From the NCBI GenBank assembly GCA_039636795.1, contig CP143430.1, forward strand, positions 4,402,001 through 4,466,000: a stretch of DNA of 64,000 nt, read 5' to 3'. Shown piece by piece: positions 37,576 through 45,593 of the stretch. Numbering within the stretch: the stretch's first letter is position 1; the number at the start of each line of letters is the position of its first letter. The stretch comes from Micrococcaceae bacterium Sec5.1. Its GTDB lineage: Bacteria > Actinomycetota > Actinomycetes > Actinomycetales > Micrococcaceae. The notes under the pieces are model-generated. The model worked only from the letters and a program-made list of their open reading frames with translations, had not been told where the DNA came from and ran no database searches. The translations under genes were made by a program, and so were the position numbers.

Positions 37576-37603
37576 CTTACAAGGTGTCATGACACCTTGT
37601 AAG
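37576..37603. promoter_or_regulatory. 28-bp perfect palindrome upstream of the antitoxin gene
   Basis: CTTACAAGGTGTCA (37576-37589) is followed immediately by its exact reverse complement. The centre is 47 bp upstream of the antitoxin ATG. A perfect 14-base half-site is far beyond chance, and its place fits autoregulation by the RHH-type antitoxin. It could also pair as a cruciform or RNA hairpin, but it is not followed by a U-tract in either direction. Confidence 0.8.
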
Positions 37604-37663
37604 CCCATGAGCCCTCCAACGTTGTGCAGATAGCTGGCATAGTTGGCCGGGCTCAAGTAGCGG

Positions 37664-38302
37664 TTAGTGCCGGACGAGCATGCTGATCCACATCCCGGCG
37701 AGCCAGTCCGAGAACCGTTCGTCGCTCCATCCGCACTGGCCCACGAACCGGGTCCAGAGTGTGCCGTCCATGGTCGCGAACAGCACGTCGCGGCATTCCT
37801 CCTCTGTGACGCCAAGCTGCCCGGTGGCGCCGGCGGCGTGTGCGTAGCGCGTTGCCACATCCAAACGACGGTCGGCCCATTCGGTGAGCATGTCGACGGC
37901 GTCGGGCTCGCTCGCGGCTGCTCCCGTGAGCGCCTCAAGGAGAGGGGCAATCCGCCGATTGCTCGCGGTTACGAATGCGGCGTGGCGTCGGATCCTGGTT
38001 GGCAGGTCCGGTTCGGTCAGGATGGCCTGCATTTCGGCCCTGTCATAGAGGGTCACGTCCGCCTCGTCGCCGCGGAAATCGACATACCAAACGTGCCGGA
38101 GCAGCGAGGCTTTCGTGCGGAACGTCGCGTAGACAGTTTCGACGGCGACGCCCGCCCGTTCAGCGACCTGCTTGACCGTGGTCTGCCCGTACCCCTGCGA
38201 GATAAACAGCCCGTTCGCCGCCGTGATGATGCTTCGCCGCGTTTCCGCAGCCTGCTGTTGGCGGCGGGTGGAATCGTACGACCTCTTGATTTTTGCGCCC
38301 AT
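37664..38302 (-). CDS. TetR-family transcriptional regulator
   Basis: A 212-aa TetR protein from ATG 38302. DNA-binding helices in TRRSIITAANGLFISQGYGQ and VKQVAERAGVAVETVYATFRTKASLL (residues about 20-65); C-terminal helical ligand domain ending GMWISMLVRH. It is divergent from the duplicated SnoaL-like gene, with only 51 bases between starts and short inverted repeats in the gap, so it most likely represses that gene and itself. Ligand unknown. A longer upstream frame would cross the neighbouring promoter and is not used. Confidence 0.9.
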   Translation of the reverse strand: MGAKIKRSYDSTRRQQQAAETRRSIITAANGLFISQGYGQTTVKQVAERAGVAVETVYATFRTKASLLRHVWYVDFRGDEADVTLYDRAEMQAILTEPDLPTRIRRHAAFVTASNRRIAPLLEALTGAAASEPDAVDMLTEWADRRLDVATRYAHAAGATGQLGVTEEECRDVLFATMDGTLWTRFVGQCGWSDERFSDWLAGMWISMLVRH

Positions 38303-38327
38303 TGGGTACAGTATAACAGTATTCAAA

Positions 38328-38340
38328 ACAGTCTCACTGT
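38328..38340. promoter_or_regulatory. ACAGT-CTC-ACTGT inverted repeat (candidate TetR operator)
   Basis: A perfect five-base inverted repeat around CTC in the 51-bp gap between TetR and the SnoaL-like gene, near two further ACAGTAT/AACAGTAT copies at about 38308-38322. Position suits a shared operator for both divergent promoters. Confidence 0.45.
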
Positions 38341-38353
38341 AATGGAGTTGGTC

Positions 38354-39226
38354 ATGTCTACTGAGACCGATGCTTTCCTCACTGAAATAGTTCCCCAACA
38401 ACAGGCCGCGGACAGTGCAATCCACGACGGCGACGCCGGTCCCCGCCTCGCGCTGTGGTCGCAAAACGATCCGCTGACGCTCTTCGGTGCGAGCCTCAGC
38501 GGCAGCGGCCGGGCGGAGCTTGAGCCCATGTTCCACAACGTCGCCTCGTGGTTTTCGCACTCGGATTCGTTCGATCTTGAGATCATCGCCGCCGGTCTAA
38601 GTGGAGACCTCGCCTACACCGTCGGCTATGAGCACAGCATCACCACCGTTGAGGGCACTCCCCGGAAATACAGTTTGCGGGTGACCCACGTCTACCGTCG
38701 TGAAGACGGCGCCTGGCGGATAGTGCATCGTCACGCGGATTTTCCAACGGCAGAGGCCAGCGTTCCGTTGCCCCCTGGTCGGGCTGATCCAATGACGGGC
38801 GAGCGGCCGGTCATGGTTAAGGAGACCGAGGCCTTCCTCGCAGAGATCCTGCCGAAGCAGCGGGACATGACTGTGGCCCTGCACAAGGGCGACGTGACAG
38901 CACGAATCGCTTTGTGGTCGCACACTGACCCCACCACCCTGTTCGGTGCGCACATCTCCGGAGTGGGTTGGAACGATCTGGAGCCCAAGTTTCGCCAGGA
39001 AGCCCGACGATTCGAAGGCGCCACCGGGTTCGAGTTCGAGGTTGTCGCGGCCGCTGCCAGCGGAAGCCTCGCATACATCGTGGGGTTGGAGCACAGCCAC
39101 GCCGTTGTTGATGGGGTCCCGGCCGACTACACGATGCGAACAACGCACGTCTACCGTCGCGAGGACGGCGCCTGGCGGATCGTTCACCGGCACTCGGACC
39201 TTATTCCAGTTCAACGGTCCCGGTGA
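38354..39226 (+). CDS. Tandemly duplicated SnoaL/NTF2-like protein
   Basis: About 290 aa made of two homologous halves (residues about 1-140 and 150-290). Each has the pattern ETxAFLxEI, RLALWSQNDPLTLFGA / RIALWSHTDPTTLFGA, and THVYRREDGAWRIVHRH, the last being identical in the two copies. This is the NTF2-like fold of SnoaL/DUF4440 proteins, which can be isomerases, hydrolases or simple binding proteins. ATG 38354 follows GGAG; ATG 38342 is possible. The gene is divergent from and probably controlled by the TetR protein. Substrate unknown. Confidence 0.85.
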   Translation: MSTETDAFLTEIVPQQQAADSAIHDGDAGPRLALWSQNDPLTLFGASLSGSGRAELEPMFHNVASWFSHSDSFDLEIIAAGLSGDLAYTVGYEHSITTVEGTPRKYSLRVTHVYRREDGAWRIVHRHADFPTAEASVPLPPGRADPMTGERPVMVKETEAFLAEILPKQRDMTVALHKGDVTARIALWSHTDPTTLFGAHISGVGWNDLEPKFRQEARRFEGATGFEFEVVAAAASGSLAYIVGLEHSHAVVDGVPADYTMRTTHVYRREDGAWRIVHRHSDLIPVQRSR

Positions 39227-39283
39227 CCACAGTGCCACCCTTTGTGGTGGCGGGCGCGGAACCTAGTGCTGGCGGCGCGGACC

Positions 39284-40093
39284 TTAGAGTTGGCGGGCGC
39301 GGAGCAGGGCGAAGTATCCCGGAATGAGGTCCGGATCTGACGGGTTGCTCAGCGGCCGGGTCTCGATGCTCGTCGCGCCTTCCTCCAAAAGGTTCCACTC
39401 CGCCGTCGGGAACGCCTTGGCACGCTGGGCGGCGCCGAAGCGGCCCGGCATCGGCAAGCCCTTGATGGCCCACTCCAAGGGAGCAGGAATGGAGTCGCGG
39501 GTGGCTCCGAGGTGGCTGACGTAATCCACGGGGCTGCCTGGAAAGTTGGTTTCGGCCAGGAAAACGCTGCCGCGGGTCCCGACGACGGGCAGCAGGTTTG
39601 CGGCCAGAGCTGCCCTTCCTTTGGAATCGAGGACGTGCAGTACGCCCCGGATGAACACGTTGGCATCGCCTGCCCAGCCCGCAGCTTCAAGGGCCGTCAC
39701 GACAGTCCGCGCAGCGTCAGGTGCCGTCATATCGCACACGGCGAATGACGCCGTCGTGACGTCCGCTGACTCTTGCCGGGCGCGATCTACGGCGTTCGAG
39801 GAGTAATCGAGCCCAAGGGCATGCGGGAAATGATCGGCCAGCAGACGCGTGAAGCTGCCGTTGCCACACCCCACATCCACCACGGGAAGAGACTGATCCA
39901 TCCGGGCGAATTTGGGCAGGTAACCCTCAAGTTCATGAGAGCTGCCCGAATCCCACAACACATCCCCGGCGGCCCCGGTGGTCCGGACGCTGCCCCAGTA
40001 GCGATCCCACGCTGTGAGCGGGTCCTTGGGCGCCGCCGAGGAAAGCCTGATCAGGCGGGGAATCAGCAGGTATTTCCGAAGCGCGGAGAGCAT
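39284..40093 (-). CDS. Class I SAM-dependent methyltransferase
   Basis: A 269-aa methyltransferase. SAM-binding motif I is VVDVGCGNGSF (about residue 73), the acidic end of strand 2 is LGLDYSS, and motif II-like FAVCDMTAPDAA is present. A 60-residue N-terminal region (LTAWDRYWGSVRTTGAAGDVLW) precedes the core. It is convergent with the SnoaL-like gene; the 57-bp gap holds a GC-rich repeat (GGCGGGCGCGGA-like, twice) but no clear terminator. Substrate unknown. Confidence 0.85.
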   Translation of the reverse strand: MLSALRKYLLIPRLIRLSSAAPKDPLTAWDRYWGSVRTTGAAGDVLWDSGSSHELEGYLPKFARMDQSLPVVDVGCGNGSFTRLLADHFPHALGLDYSSNAVDRARQESADVTTASFAVCDMTAPDAARTVVTALEAAGWAGDANVFIRGVLHVLDSKGRAALAANLLPVVGTRGSVFLAETNFPGSPVDYVSHLGATRDSIPAPLEWAIKGLPMPGRFGAAQRAKAFPTAEWNLLEEGATSIETRPLSNPSDPDLIPGYFALLRARQL

Positions 40094-40112
40094 GCTCCAA
40101 ATATATGTGGCG

Positions 40113-40496
40113 CTATTGCTCTTTCAGCCAAAGCAGGGCTTCTGTTTCTGAAGTAAAGAACCTCGTGGGGCACGGGGGTTTCATGATGCCAATGAAGAAG
40201 TTGGCGATGACCCGGTCCACGGGGGACGAACCCCAGAGGGCGATACTTGAGGCCTGGCAGGGTTTGGCGAACACTGAACGGGCGCCCCGGCTGACGTCAG
40301 CCGTGGTGGCCATATCCACGATCATCGGGTGGCGCGCTTCGCCGCAGATCTCGTTGACCCGATCCATCGCCCTTTGCGCGTCCGCCTCCTGGATCCTGGA
40401 TCCGCGCGGCCACGTTAGCCGCAGGATTCCCGTGTCTTCGAGTTCCAACTCGAACGTCACCTCTTGGTGGTCCTGCGGTGTGGCTGGCTGGTTCAC
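40113..40496 (-). CDS. STAS/SEC14-like small protein
   Basis: About 127 aa. GTG 40496 is chosen because AAGGAG lies four bases upstream; ATG 40511 would add five residues. The sequence (LRLTWPRGSRIQEADAQRAM, PMIVDMATTADVSRGARSVF, VDRVIANFFIGIMKPPCPTRFF, ALLWLKEQ) has the alternating strand-helix pattern and the central loop of STAS/SpoIIAA-like domains, as found in small actinobacterial regulatory proteins. Conserved serine for phosphorylation may be in DVSRGA. It is divergent from the histidine kinase gene. Role is uncertain. Confidence 0.65.
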   Translation of the reverse strand: MNQPATPQDHQEVTFELELEDTGILRLTWPRGSRIQEADAQRAMDRVNEICGEARHPMIVDMATTADVSRGARSVFAKPCQASSIALWGSSPVDRVIANFFIGIMKPPCPTRFFTSETEALLWLKEQ

Positions 40497-40736
40497 AGAT
40501 CTCCTTGGCATTTCCTTACGGACGGCAGGAGGACCAAGCCTCCCCCTGGGCTTTCACCCTCTAGGCTGTCGAATCGGGCGCCGAATGTAAAGGCTATCTT
40601 CCCCGACGCAATGCCTTCCGCGGCGACGCAAATGAGCATCAAATGCCCCTGCAGGGCCGAAGCCCGCGGTGGCGCTGATAGTGTGTTGCCAAATCTGGAA
40701 TTACGGTGGAACGAACGTTGTAACGGAGGGGGCTCA

Positions 40737-42380
40737 GTGGGTAAGAACGGGGCCGATGTGCAGCACGTTTCCCGCTCCGCCTTCGTGGCGGATTCAGACG
40801 CTGATCGTTTGGCCTTAACAAAGGCTGCGCTCAAGGCCGCAGGGTTCGAAGTTTTCGCCGCTGCAGACACCGCTTCCATGGCCGCGCGGCTGGAAGCCGG
40901 TAGTCCCGCTGTAGTGGTGCTGGAAAACTCCCTGGCACACGGTCTTCGCAGTCCTGGTGTTCCTGTGCTGCTGCTCCTCAACGCCAGCGAATCCGTGGAC
41001 CTCGAAGAAGCCCAAGCGTGGGGCGTCGTGGACTATGTGATCAACCCGGTGCGTGCCGATGAACTTGTTTACCGCGTTGAAACCTTGATCGGCAGGTCCC
41101 GGGAGCGTGCACGGTCCCGGGGAGAGGTAGAAGCCCTCAGGGAGAGCCTCCGGAACGTCTCATCCGCCATCCGGCAAACCAACGATCCCCAACTGATTGC
41201 CGACCACGTGGTGAGAGGTTTCGGCGAAGCCCTCGGCATGGACCACGTTTGGTTTGCCACCTTCCGGGACGAACGCGTTCCCTCGATCCGTGCCCAATGG
41301 AACCGCCCGGGCACGCCGATGCTTCCCGCCAGGTTGGGCGAGAGCGAGAACCTGATCGTAGAGGCAGCCAACAGGCTATGGGCCGAGGCTGACGTTCTTG
41401 CTGTGACCGATCACCGAACGCAACCGGAATCCAGGATTACCCAAGCGCTGAAGGACTGGTCCTGCGAGCTCAACCCGGTCTCGTCAGTTTTGCTGCCTGT
41501 CGGCGAAGGTGGTGCGGCCCTAGGCATCATCCTCCTCAGCACGGTGGAGGAACGGCACGATTGGACCCGGCCTGAGATCGCATTGATGCAGCACGTGGCC
41601 GGCAATGTGGCGCACGGACTCATTCAGGGCCACCTCATCAGCGCCCAGCAACGGGTACTGCACCAGCTCAGGCAGTTGGACAAGGCCAAAACGGACTTCC
41701 TGGCAACCGTCAACCATGAACTCCGGACACCCCTCACCTCAATCACGGCCTACCTGGACATGATCAGGGATGGTTCGGGCGGCCCGGTTCCTGAGGGCAT
41801 CAGCAAGATGCTGGACGTGATCGCAAGGAACTCCGACAGGCTCCGCCGGCTCATCGAGGACATGTTGACGGTGTCCATGCAGGACGGAAGCAACCTGGAC
41901 CTCAAACCTGTGGACATCGCCAAGCTTCTCCAAGTAGTGGTGGCCACGCTGCGGCCTTTGGCCGAGTCACGGCACGTCGCTGTGTCCTTCACTGAGGGAA
42001 CCGAGGACGTGGAGGTCACCGCCGATGAAGCCAAGCTGGAACAGGTCTTCACCAACATCGTGGCCAATGCCATCAAGTTCACCCCGGCAGGTGGACGGGT
42101 GGGCATCACGAGTTCGATGTTCGCATCGGCAGATGGTGGCCGTGCAGCATTGGTCAAAGTGGCGGACACAGGCTTGGGCATCCCCGAACACGATCTTCCC
42201 CACATCTTCACGCGGTTCTACCGTGCCTCCAACGCCACGGCAGCTGCTGTTCCCGGAAGCGGTCTGGGGCTGGCGATCGCCCAGGACATCATCAGCCGCC
42301 ATATGGGACGGATGATCTTCGACTCAAAGCTGGGGTCCGGGACTACTGTGTCCGTTGAATTGCCGGTTGGTGGTCCGTAA
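40737..42380 (+). CDS. Sensor histidine kinase with degenerate receiver and GAF domain
   Basis: A 547-aa soluble kinase from GTG 40737 (GGAGGGGG site). In order: receiver-like domain (about 10-125), GAF domain (about 140-290), HisKA with H in ATVNHELRTPLTS (about 330), HATPase with NAIKFTPAGG, ADTGLGIP and GSGLGLAIAQ. The receiver has lost key residues: the acceptor Asp position reads VVVLENS and the conserved Lys reads INPV, so it cannot be phosphorylated normally and may be locked in one state. No membrane helix, so it senses a cytoplasmic signal through GAF. No partner response regulator is adjacent; the STAS-like gene is divergent. Confidence 0.9.
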   Translation: MGKNGADVQHVSRSAFVADSDADRLALTKAALKAAGFEVFAAADTASMAARLEAGSPAVVVLENSLAHGLRSPGVPVLLLLNASESVDLEEAQAWGVVDYVINPVRADELVYRVETLIGRSRERARSRGEVEALRESLRNVSSAIRQTNDPQLIADHVVRGFGEALGMDHVWFATFRDERVPSIRAQWNRPGTPMLPARLGESENLIVEAANRLWAEADVLAVTDHRTQPESRITQALKDWSCELNPVSSVLLPVGEGGAALGIILLSTVEERHDWTRPEIALMQHVAGNVAHGLIQGHLISAQQRVLHQLRQLDKAKTDFLATVNHELRTPLTSITAYLDMIRDGSGGPVPEGISKMLDVIARNSDRLRRLIEDMLTVSMQDGSNLDLKPVDIAKLLQVVVATLRPLAESRHVAVSFTEGTEDVEVTADEAKLEQVFTNIVANAIKFTPAGGRVGITSSMFASADGGRAALVKVADTGLGIPEHDLPHIFTRFYRASNATAAAVPGSGLGLAIAQDIISRHMGRMIFDSKLGSGTTVSVELPVGGP

Positions 42381-42578
42381 GGGCGGCTTTGGTGACCCCG
42401 AAGGGCCCCGTTTAGTGGTCCGTAGCGGCCACTTGACGCCCCCAAATAATCAGTTGACTGCCCCCTCCTTGGCACTTGACGCCCTCATGGCGTCCTGTCC
42501 CCGTCCATGACACGCTGGTCAATGGCTGCCCTGAAAGCTGACCCGCAAAGTCACTAATCTGCGACACAGTCCGCAACA
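42381..42578. other. Intergenic region downstream of the histidine kinase
   Basis: No gene is seen. The first 60 bases contain GGGCCCCGTTTAGTGGTCCG next to a second GTGGTCCG copy. Otherwise featureless up to the peptide-gene terminator. Confidence 0.35.
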
Positions 42579-42616
42579 AAACTGATGCCCCGAGCAAAAG
42601 CCCAGGGCATCAGTTT
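42579..42616 (-). terminator. Strong rho-independent terminator of the small peptide gene
   Basis: On the minus strand AAACTGATGCCC pairs with GGGCATCAGTTT (perfect 12-bp stem, 14-base loop), followed by TTGTT. It starts 34 bases after the peptide stop, showing that the small gene is its own transcription unit. Confidence 0.85.
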
Positions 42617-42649
42617 GAGTCATCTGGCCTTGAGAGGCGCTCCCCCAAT

Positions 42650-42823
42650 TTAGTTCGGCCACCAACCTATGGTGGTGGTATTCGTTTTGGTGGTTGTGCT
42701 GTTCGGCCACCAGCCGATTGCCGTACTGTTGCTATCCTGCGAAGGCTCGGCGTTAGCCGGAGCAGCCAGCCCCGTTACTGCCAGAACTGCTGCCATGAGC
42801 AGTGTTGCCGCAAATTTCTTCAT
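42650..42823 (-). CDS. 57-aa secreted peptide with duplicated IGWWPN motif
   Basis: A small gene with ATG 42823 (AAAGGG eight bases upstream) and TAA 42650. The product begins MKKFAATLLMAAVLAVTGLA and continues APANAEP, a textbook Sec signal peptide with cleavage after ANA (about residue 25). The mature peptide is about 32 residues and holds TAIGWWPNST and, at the very C-terminus, TTIGWWPN, separated by a Thr/Asn/Lys linker. A perfect hairpin terminator follows and the gene is divergent from a TPR protein. No family is recognised. The repeated aromatic motif and the size fit an exported signal, adhesion or antimicrobial peptide; a signal is favoured only because of its neighbours. Confidence 0.8.
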   Translation of the reverse strand: MKKFAATLLMAAVLAVTGLAAPANAEPSQDSNSTAIGWWPNSTTTKTNTTTIGWWPN

Positions 42824-42859
42824 CCGCTGTGCCCTTTCATACTGATGCGAATTACCGGT

Positions 42860-42893
42860 GTGACTTGAAAAAGGTCACGAGGCAAACTATACG
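42860..42893 (+). promoter_or_regulatory. Promoter of the TPR gene with overlapping GTGAC-N9-GTCAC inverted repeat
   Basis: TTGAAA (42865) and TATACG (42888) are spaced 17 bp, a good sigma-70-type match, with a start site expected near 42900. The -35 box lies inside an inverted repeat GTGAC (42860) ... GTCAC (42874), which looks like an operator in the 84-bp gap shared with the peptide gene. Confidence 0.55.
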
Positions 42894-42907
42894 AGCTTTT
42901 CTTCGCT

Positions 42908-43981
42908 ATGGACATGGATAATGGGCACATGCAGAGTCCACAATTAACGCCTCATCTTGTAGCCGGACTCAATGCGCGCGCCAAATGGAAAGAACGTCAC
43001 TTTGACGAGGCCTTTCGGTTAGCCGGTGAAGCTGCACATCTTGCCATTGATGCCGGCGATGAACTGTCTTGGTGGAACATGCGTTACTTGCAGGCGGAGT
43101 GCCTCCGGGACCAAGGCCGGATCGAGGAATATCTGGCATTGGCACTGGAACTGAATGATCACGAACTCACGGCCTCCTCGCCTGAGCTTGGCGCCAAAGC
43201 CGGGACCATGGTTGCCGTTGCCCTCCAGGGTCTGGGGCGTCTGGCCGAGGCCGCCGCCATGGCTGCGGATGCCGCCAAACTGGCTGCCCGGGACGCGGAC
43301 TTGGTGTATGTGCAGATCCTGGCGCAGCGTGCGCTCATTGCCTCCCTTGCCGAAAGCCGGCTGCTGGACGATGCCTGGCGTGAATGCTTGGAGCTGGAAT
43401 CCCTGCTTACCGAAGACATCGACGAAGACACAGCGGGCAAGGGCTATTGGGTGATCGGGAACGTTGCCTTCCTGGCAAACCGGGTTGAAGATGGCAGCCG
43501 GTACCACGATCTTGCTTCCGAACGGCTGTCCCCATCCAAGGACGTGGACTTGTGGGCACGCTTCAATCGCGCCTCGGCGGAAATGCGGCTTCAGGCCCGG
43601 CTGAGTGATGCCGCTACCCTGCGATGCATCGAGAGGGCCGAGCTCGCCACAGACATCGTGGGCGGTTCCGAGCGGGACCATTTGGAAATGTCCCTGGTCC
43701 GCGCCCACTGGAACTATCTCAACGGCGATATGCAGGAAGCCCTCACCATCCTTGAGCCCTTGTGTGCCCGGTCTTCCATCCTCGCCACCCAAACCTCTGC
43801 AGAGTCGCACTTCCTCTTGGCCAGGACTTTGCTCGCACTGGGCCGGCGGGAAGAAGCCGTCGCGACTTTCAGCGAAACCGCAAACCTTTTCGATCAGGCC
43901 GCCCTCCCTGATCGCAGCTCGGCCGTTCGTGCGTACCTCCGGGATATGGTTGATCAGCGAGGCGAACCGCACGGGGAGTGA
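42908..43981 (+). CDS. Tetratricopeptide-repeat protein
   Basis: A 357-aa, all-helical protein of repeated 35-40 residue units typical of TPRs: FDEAFRLAGEAAHLAIDAGD, GRLAEAAAMAADAAKLAARD, GDMQEALTILEPLCARS and GRREEAVATFSETANLF. No DNA-binding helix-turn-helix, signal peptide or membrane helix is visible. Start is ATG 42908 or 42914/42929; none has a clear ribosome site, and with the predicted start near 42900 the leader would be very short. It overlaps the GGDEF-EAL gene by the stop/GTG region, so the two are co-transcribed. Probably a protein or peptide adaptor for that enzyme; the divergent secreted peptide is a possible ligand (inference). Confidence 0.85.
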   Translation: MDMDNGHMQSPQLTPHLVAGLNARAKWKERHFDEAFRLAGEAAHLAIDAGDELSWWNMRYLQAECLRDQGRIEEYLALALELNDHELTASSPELGAKAGTMVAVALQGLGRLAEAAAMAADAAKLAARDADLVYVQILAQRALIASLAESRLLDDAWRECLELESLLTEDIDEDTAGKGYWVIGNVAFLANRVEDGSRYHDLASERLSPSKDVDLWARFNRASAEMRLQARLSDAATLRCIERAELATDIVGGSERDHLEMSLVRAHWNYLNGDMQEALTILEPLCARSSILATQTSAESHFLLARTLLALGRREEAVATFSETANLFDQAALPDRSSAVRAYLRDMVDQRGEPHGE

Positions 43982-43983
43982 CC

Positions 43984-45540
43984 ATGTCCGAGGAAAACTC
44001 GAATGCCGCACCAGATCCACGTCTGGGATTGCTGCTGGATGGCATCGTCAGGCTTGCCGCGGGAGACCTGAACACCAGGATTGAAATCTCCGATGCCCGC
44101 GACGAGATCGACGCCGTGATCATGGGCACCAACCTCCTTGCCGAGGACCTCCAGATTATCTATGAAGAGCTGGAGCAGCGGGTGGCAGACCGCACCCGGC
44201 AGCTGCACGAGGCCCACCGCGAAATGCAGCACATGGCCATGACGGATCCCCTCACAGGCCTTCACAACCGCTCTGCCTTCTCCACCGCGCTCGCGGAATC
44301 CCAGGCCAGGGGCCCCAATGGCAATCAACGGCCGGCCATCCTGCTGATGGACATGAACGGCTTCAAGGGCGTCAATGACTCCCTGGGCCACACCATCGGA
44401 GACAAAGTGCTGGAAACGGTGGCAGCCCGCATCAGTGCTGCCGTCCGCGAGGAGGACATGGTTGCCCGCATGGGCGGCGACGAATTCGCAATCCTGCTGC
44501 AGGACGTTACCCCGGCGAAGGCGGCGTCCATCGGTAATCGGATCCTGGCTGCATTGGACGGGACCATGGAGATCGACGGCCAACACGTACGGTGCGGCGC
44601 CAGCATGGGCCTTCGGATGGCAGATCCCGGCAAGAGTGCCGAGGAACTGATGATGGAAGCGGACATCGCCATGTACGAATCCAAGGCTGATGGTCGCGGC
44701 AAATTGAAGGTCTTTGATACCGACATGCTCCTTGCCCGGCAACTGCGCAACCAACTCGTGGGTGAGCTCAAAGAAGCGATCGCCGGTTCGCAGCTGGTGC
44801 TCTACTACCAGCCCATCGTCCGCTTGGACACCCGCGGAATTGAAGGCGTCGAGGCCCTGGTCCGTTGGAAACACCCCACCCGCGGCATGATCATGCCGGA
44901 TGAGTTCATTCCCATTGCCGAGGAAACGGGAATGATCTCCGATCTGGGCGGGTGGGTGCTGCGCACCGCCGTCGAGCAGTTGCAGCGATGGCGCAGCGAC
45001 CCCCTCACGGGGCGCCACGACTTCAACATGCGCATCAACGTGTCCGCCGCTGACCTCCAGCGTTTGGAATTCGTGGAGGACGTACGCGAAGCCCTGACTT
45101 CGGCCGGGCTGGACCCGTCGCTGCTGGTTCTGGAGCTGACCGAAAGCGCCGTCATTCAAGGGAACGACCTTGACCGGTACACGCTGAACAGTCTTCGGCG
45201 GCTGGGTGTCGAGATGGAGATCGACGATTTCGGCACCGGATACTCCTCCATCGATTACCTCCGCCGCTTGCCCGTGCACGCCGTCAAGGTGGACAGAACG
45301 CTCCTCACGGCCCTCGGCAGCGATCCCGCGCAGCCCGCCCTCCTCGCGGCAGTCCTGCAGCTCATTCGTGCGTGTGGCCTCGGTGCTGTGTGGGAGGGAA
45401 TCGAAACAGCGGAGCAGGCAGACTTCCTGCTCAGCATTGGGTGCACCAGCGGGCAGGGCTACTACTTCAGCCGGCCACTGCCGGAGGCACAACTGACCGA
45501 ACAGCTGAGGCACCACAAGACCTGGCCGATCCAGGATTAA
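43984..45540 (+). CDS. GGDEF-EAL bifunctional c-di-GMP protein
   Basis: A 518-aa soluble protein. An N-terminal HAMP-like helical segment (IVRLAAGDLNTRIEISDARD, about 12-60) is followed by a coiled-coil (EELEQRVADRTRQL), a GGDEF domain (DPLTGLHNR; MGGDEFAILL, intact) and an EAL domain (EALVRWKHP; NVSAADLQ; ELTESAVI; DDFGTGYSS; KVDRTLL; EGIET), all catalytic motifs intact. It could make or break c-di-GMP. HAMP without a membrane part suggests that partner-protein contact sets the balance; the upstream TPR protein is the obvious partner. ATG 43984 follows GGGGAG. Confidence 0.94.
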   Translation: MSEENSNAAPDPRLGLLLDGIVRLAAGDLNTRIEISDARDEIDAVIMGTNLLAEDLQIIYEELEQRVADRTRQLHEAHREMQHMAMTDPLTGLHNRSAFSTALAESQARGPNGNQRPAILLMDMNGFKGVNDSLGHTIGDKVLETVAARISAAVREEDMVARMGGDEFAILLQDVTPAKAASIGNRILAALDGTMEIDGQHVRCGASMGLRMADPGKSAEELMMEADIAMYESKADGRGKLKVFDTDMLLARQLRNQLVGELKEAIAGSQLVLYYQPIVRLDTRGIEGVEALVRWKHPTRGMIMPDEFIPIAEETGMISDLGGWVLRTAVEQLQRWRSDPLTGRHDFNMRINVSAADLQRLEFVEDVREALTSAGLDPSLLVLELTESAVIQGNDLDRYTLNSLRRLGVEMEIDDFGTGYSSIDYLRRLPVHAVKVDRTLLTALGSDPAQPALLAAVLQLIRACGLGAVWEGIETAEQADFLLSIGCTSGQGYYFSRPLPEAQLTEQLRHHKTWPIQD

Positions 45541-45593
45541 ACGCGCGACGGCGGTGGGCTGGCTTTAGCCTGCACCACGAGTTGGCCGGGACG

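Noticed and set aside
37667..38353. Long N-terminal extension of the SnoaL-like protein
   Set aside because: The upstream open frame lies antisense to TetR and crosses the divergent promoter; a ribosome site (GGAG) supports ATG 38354.
43954..45516. 520-residue open frame antisense to the GGDEF-EAL gene
   Set aside because: It covers almost exactly the opposite strand of a gene with intact catalytic motifs; high-GC codon bias makes such mirror frames common, and its translation shows no domain.
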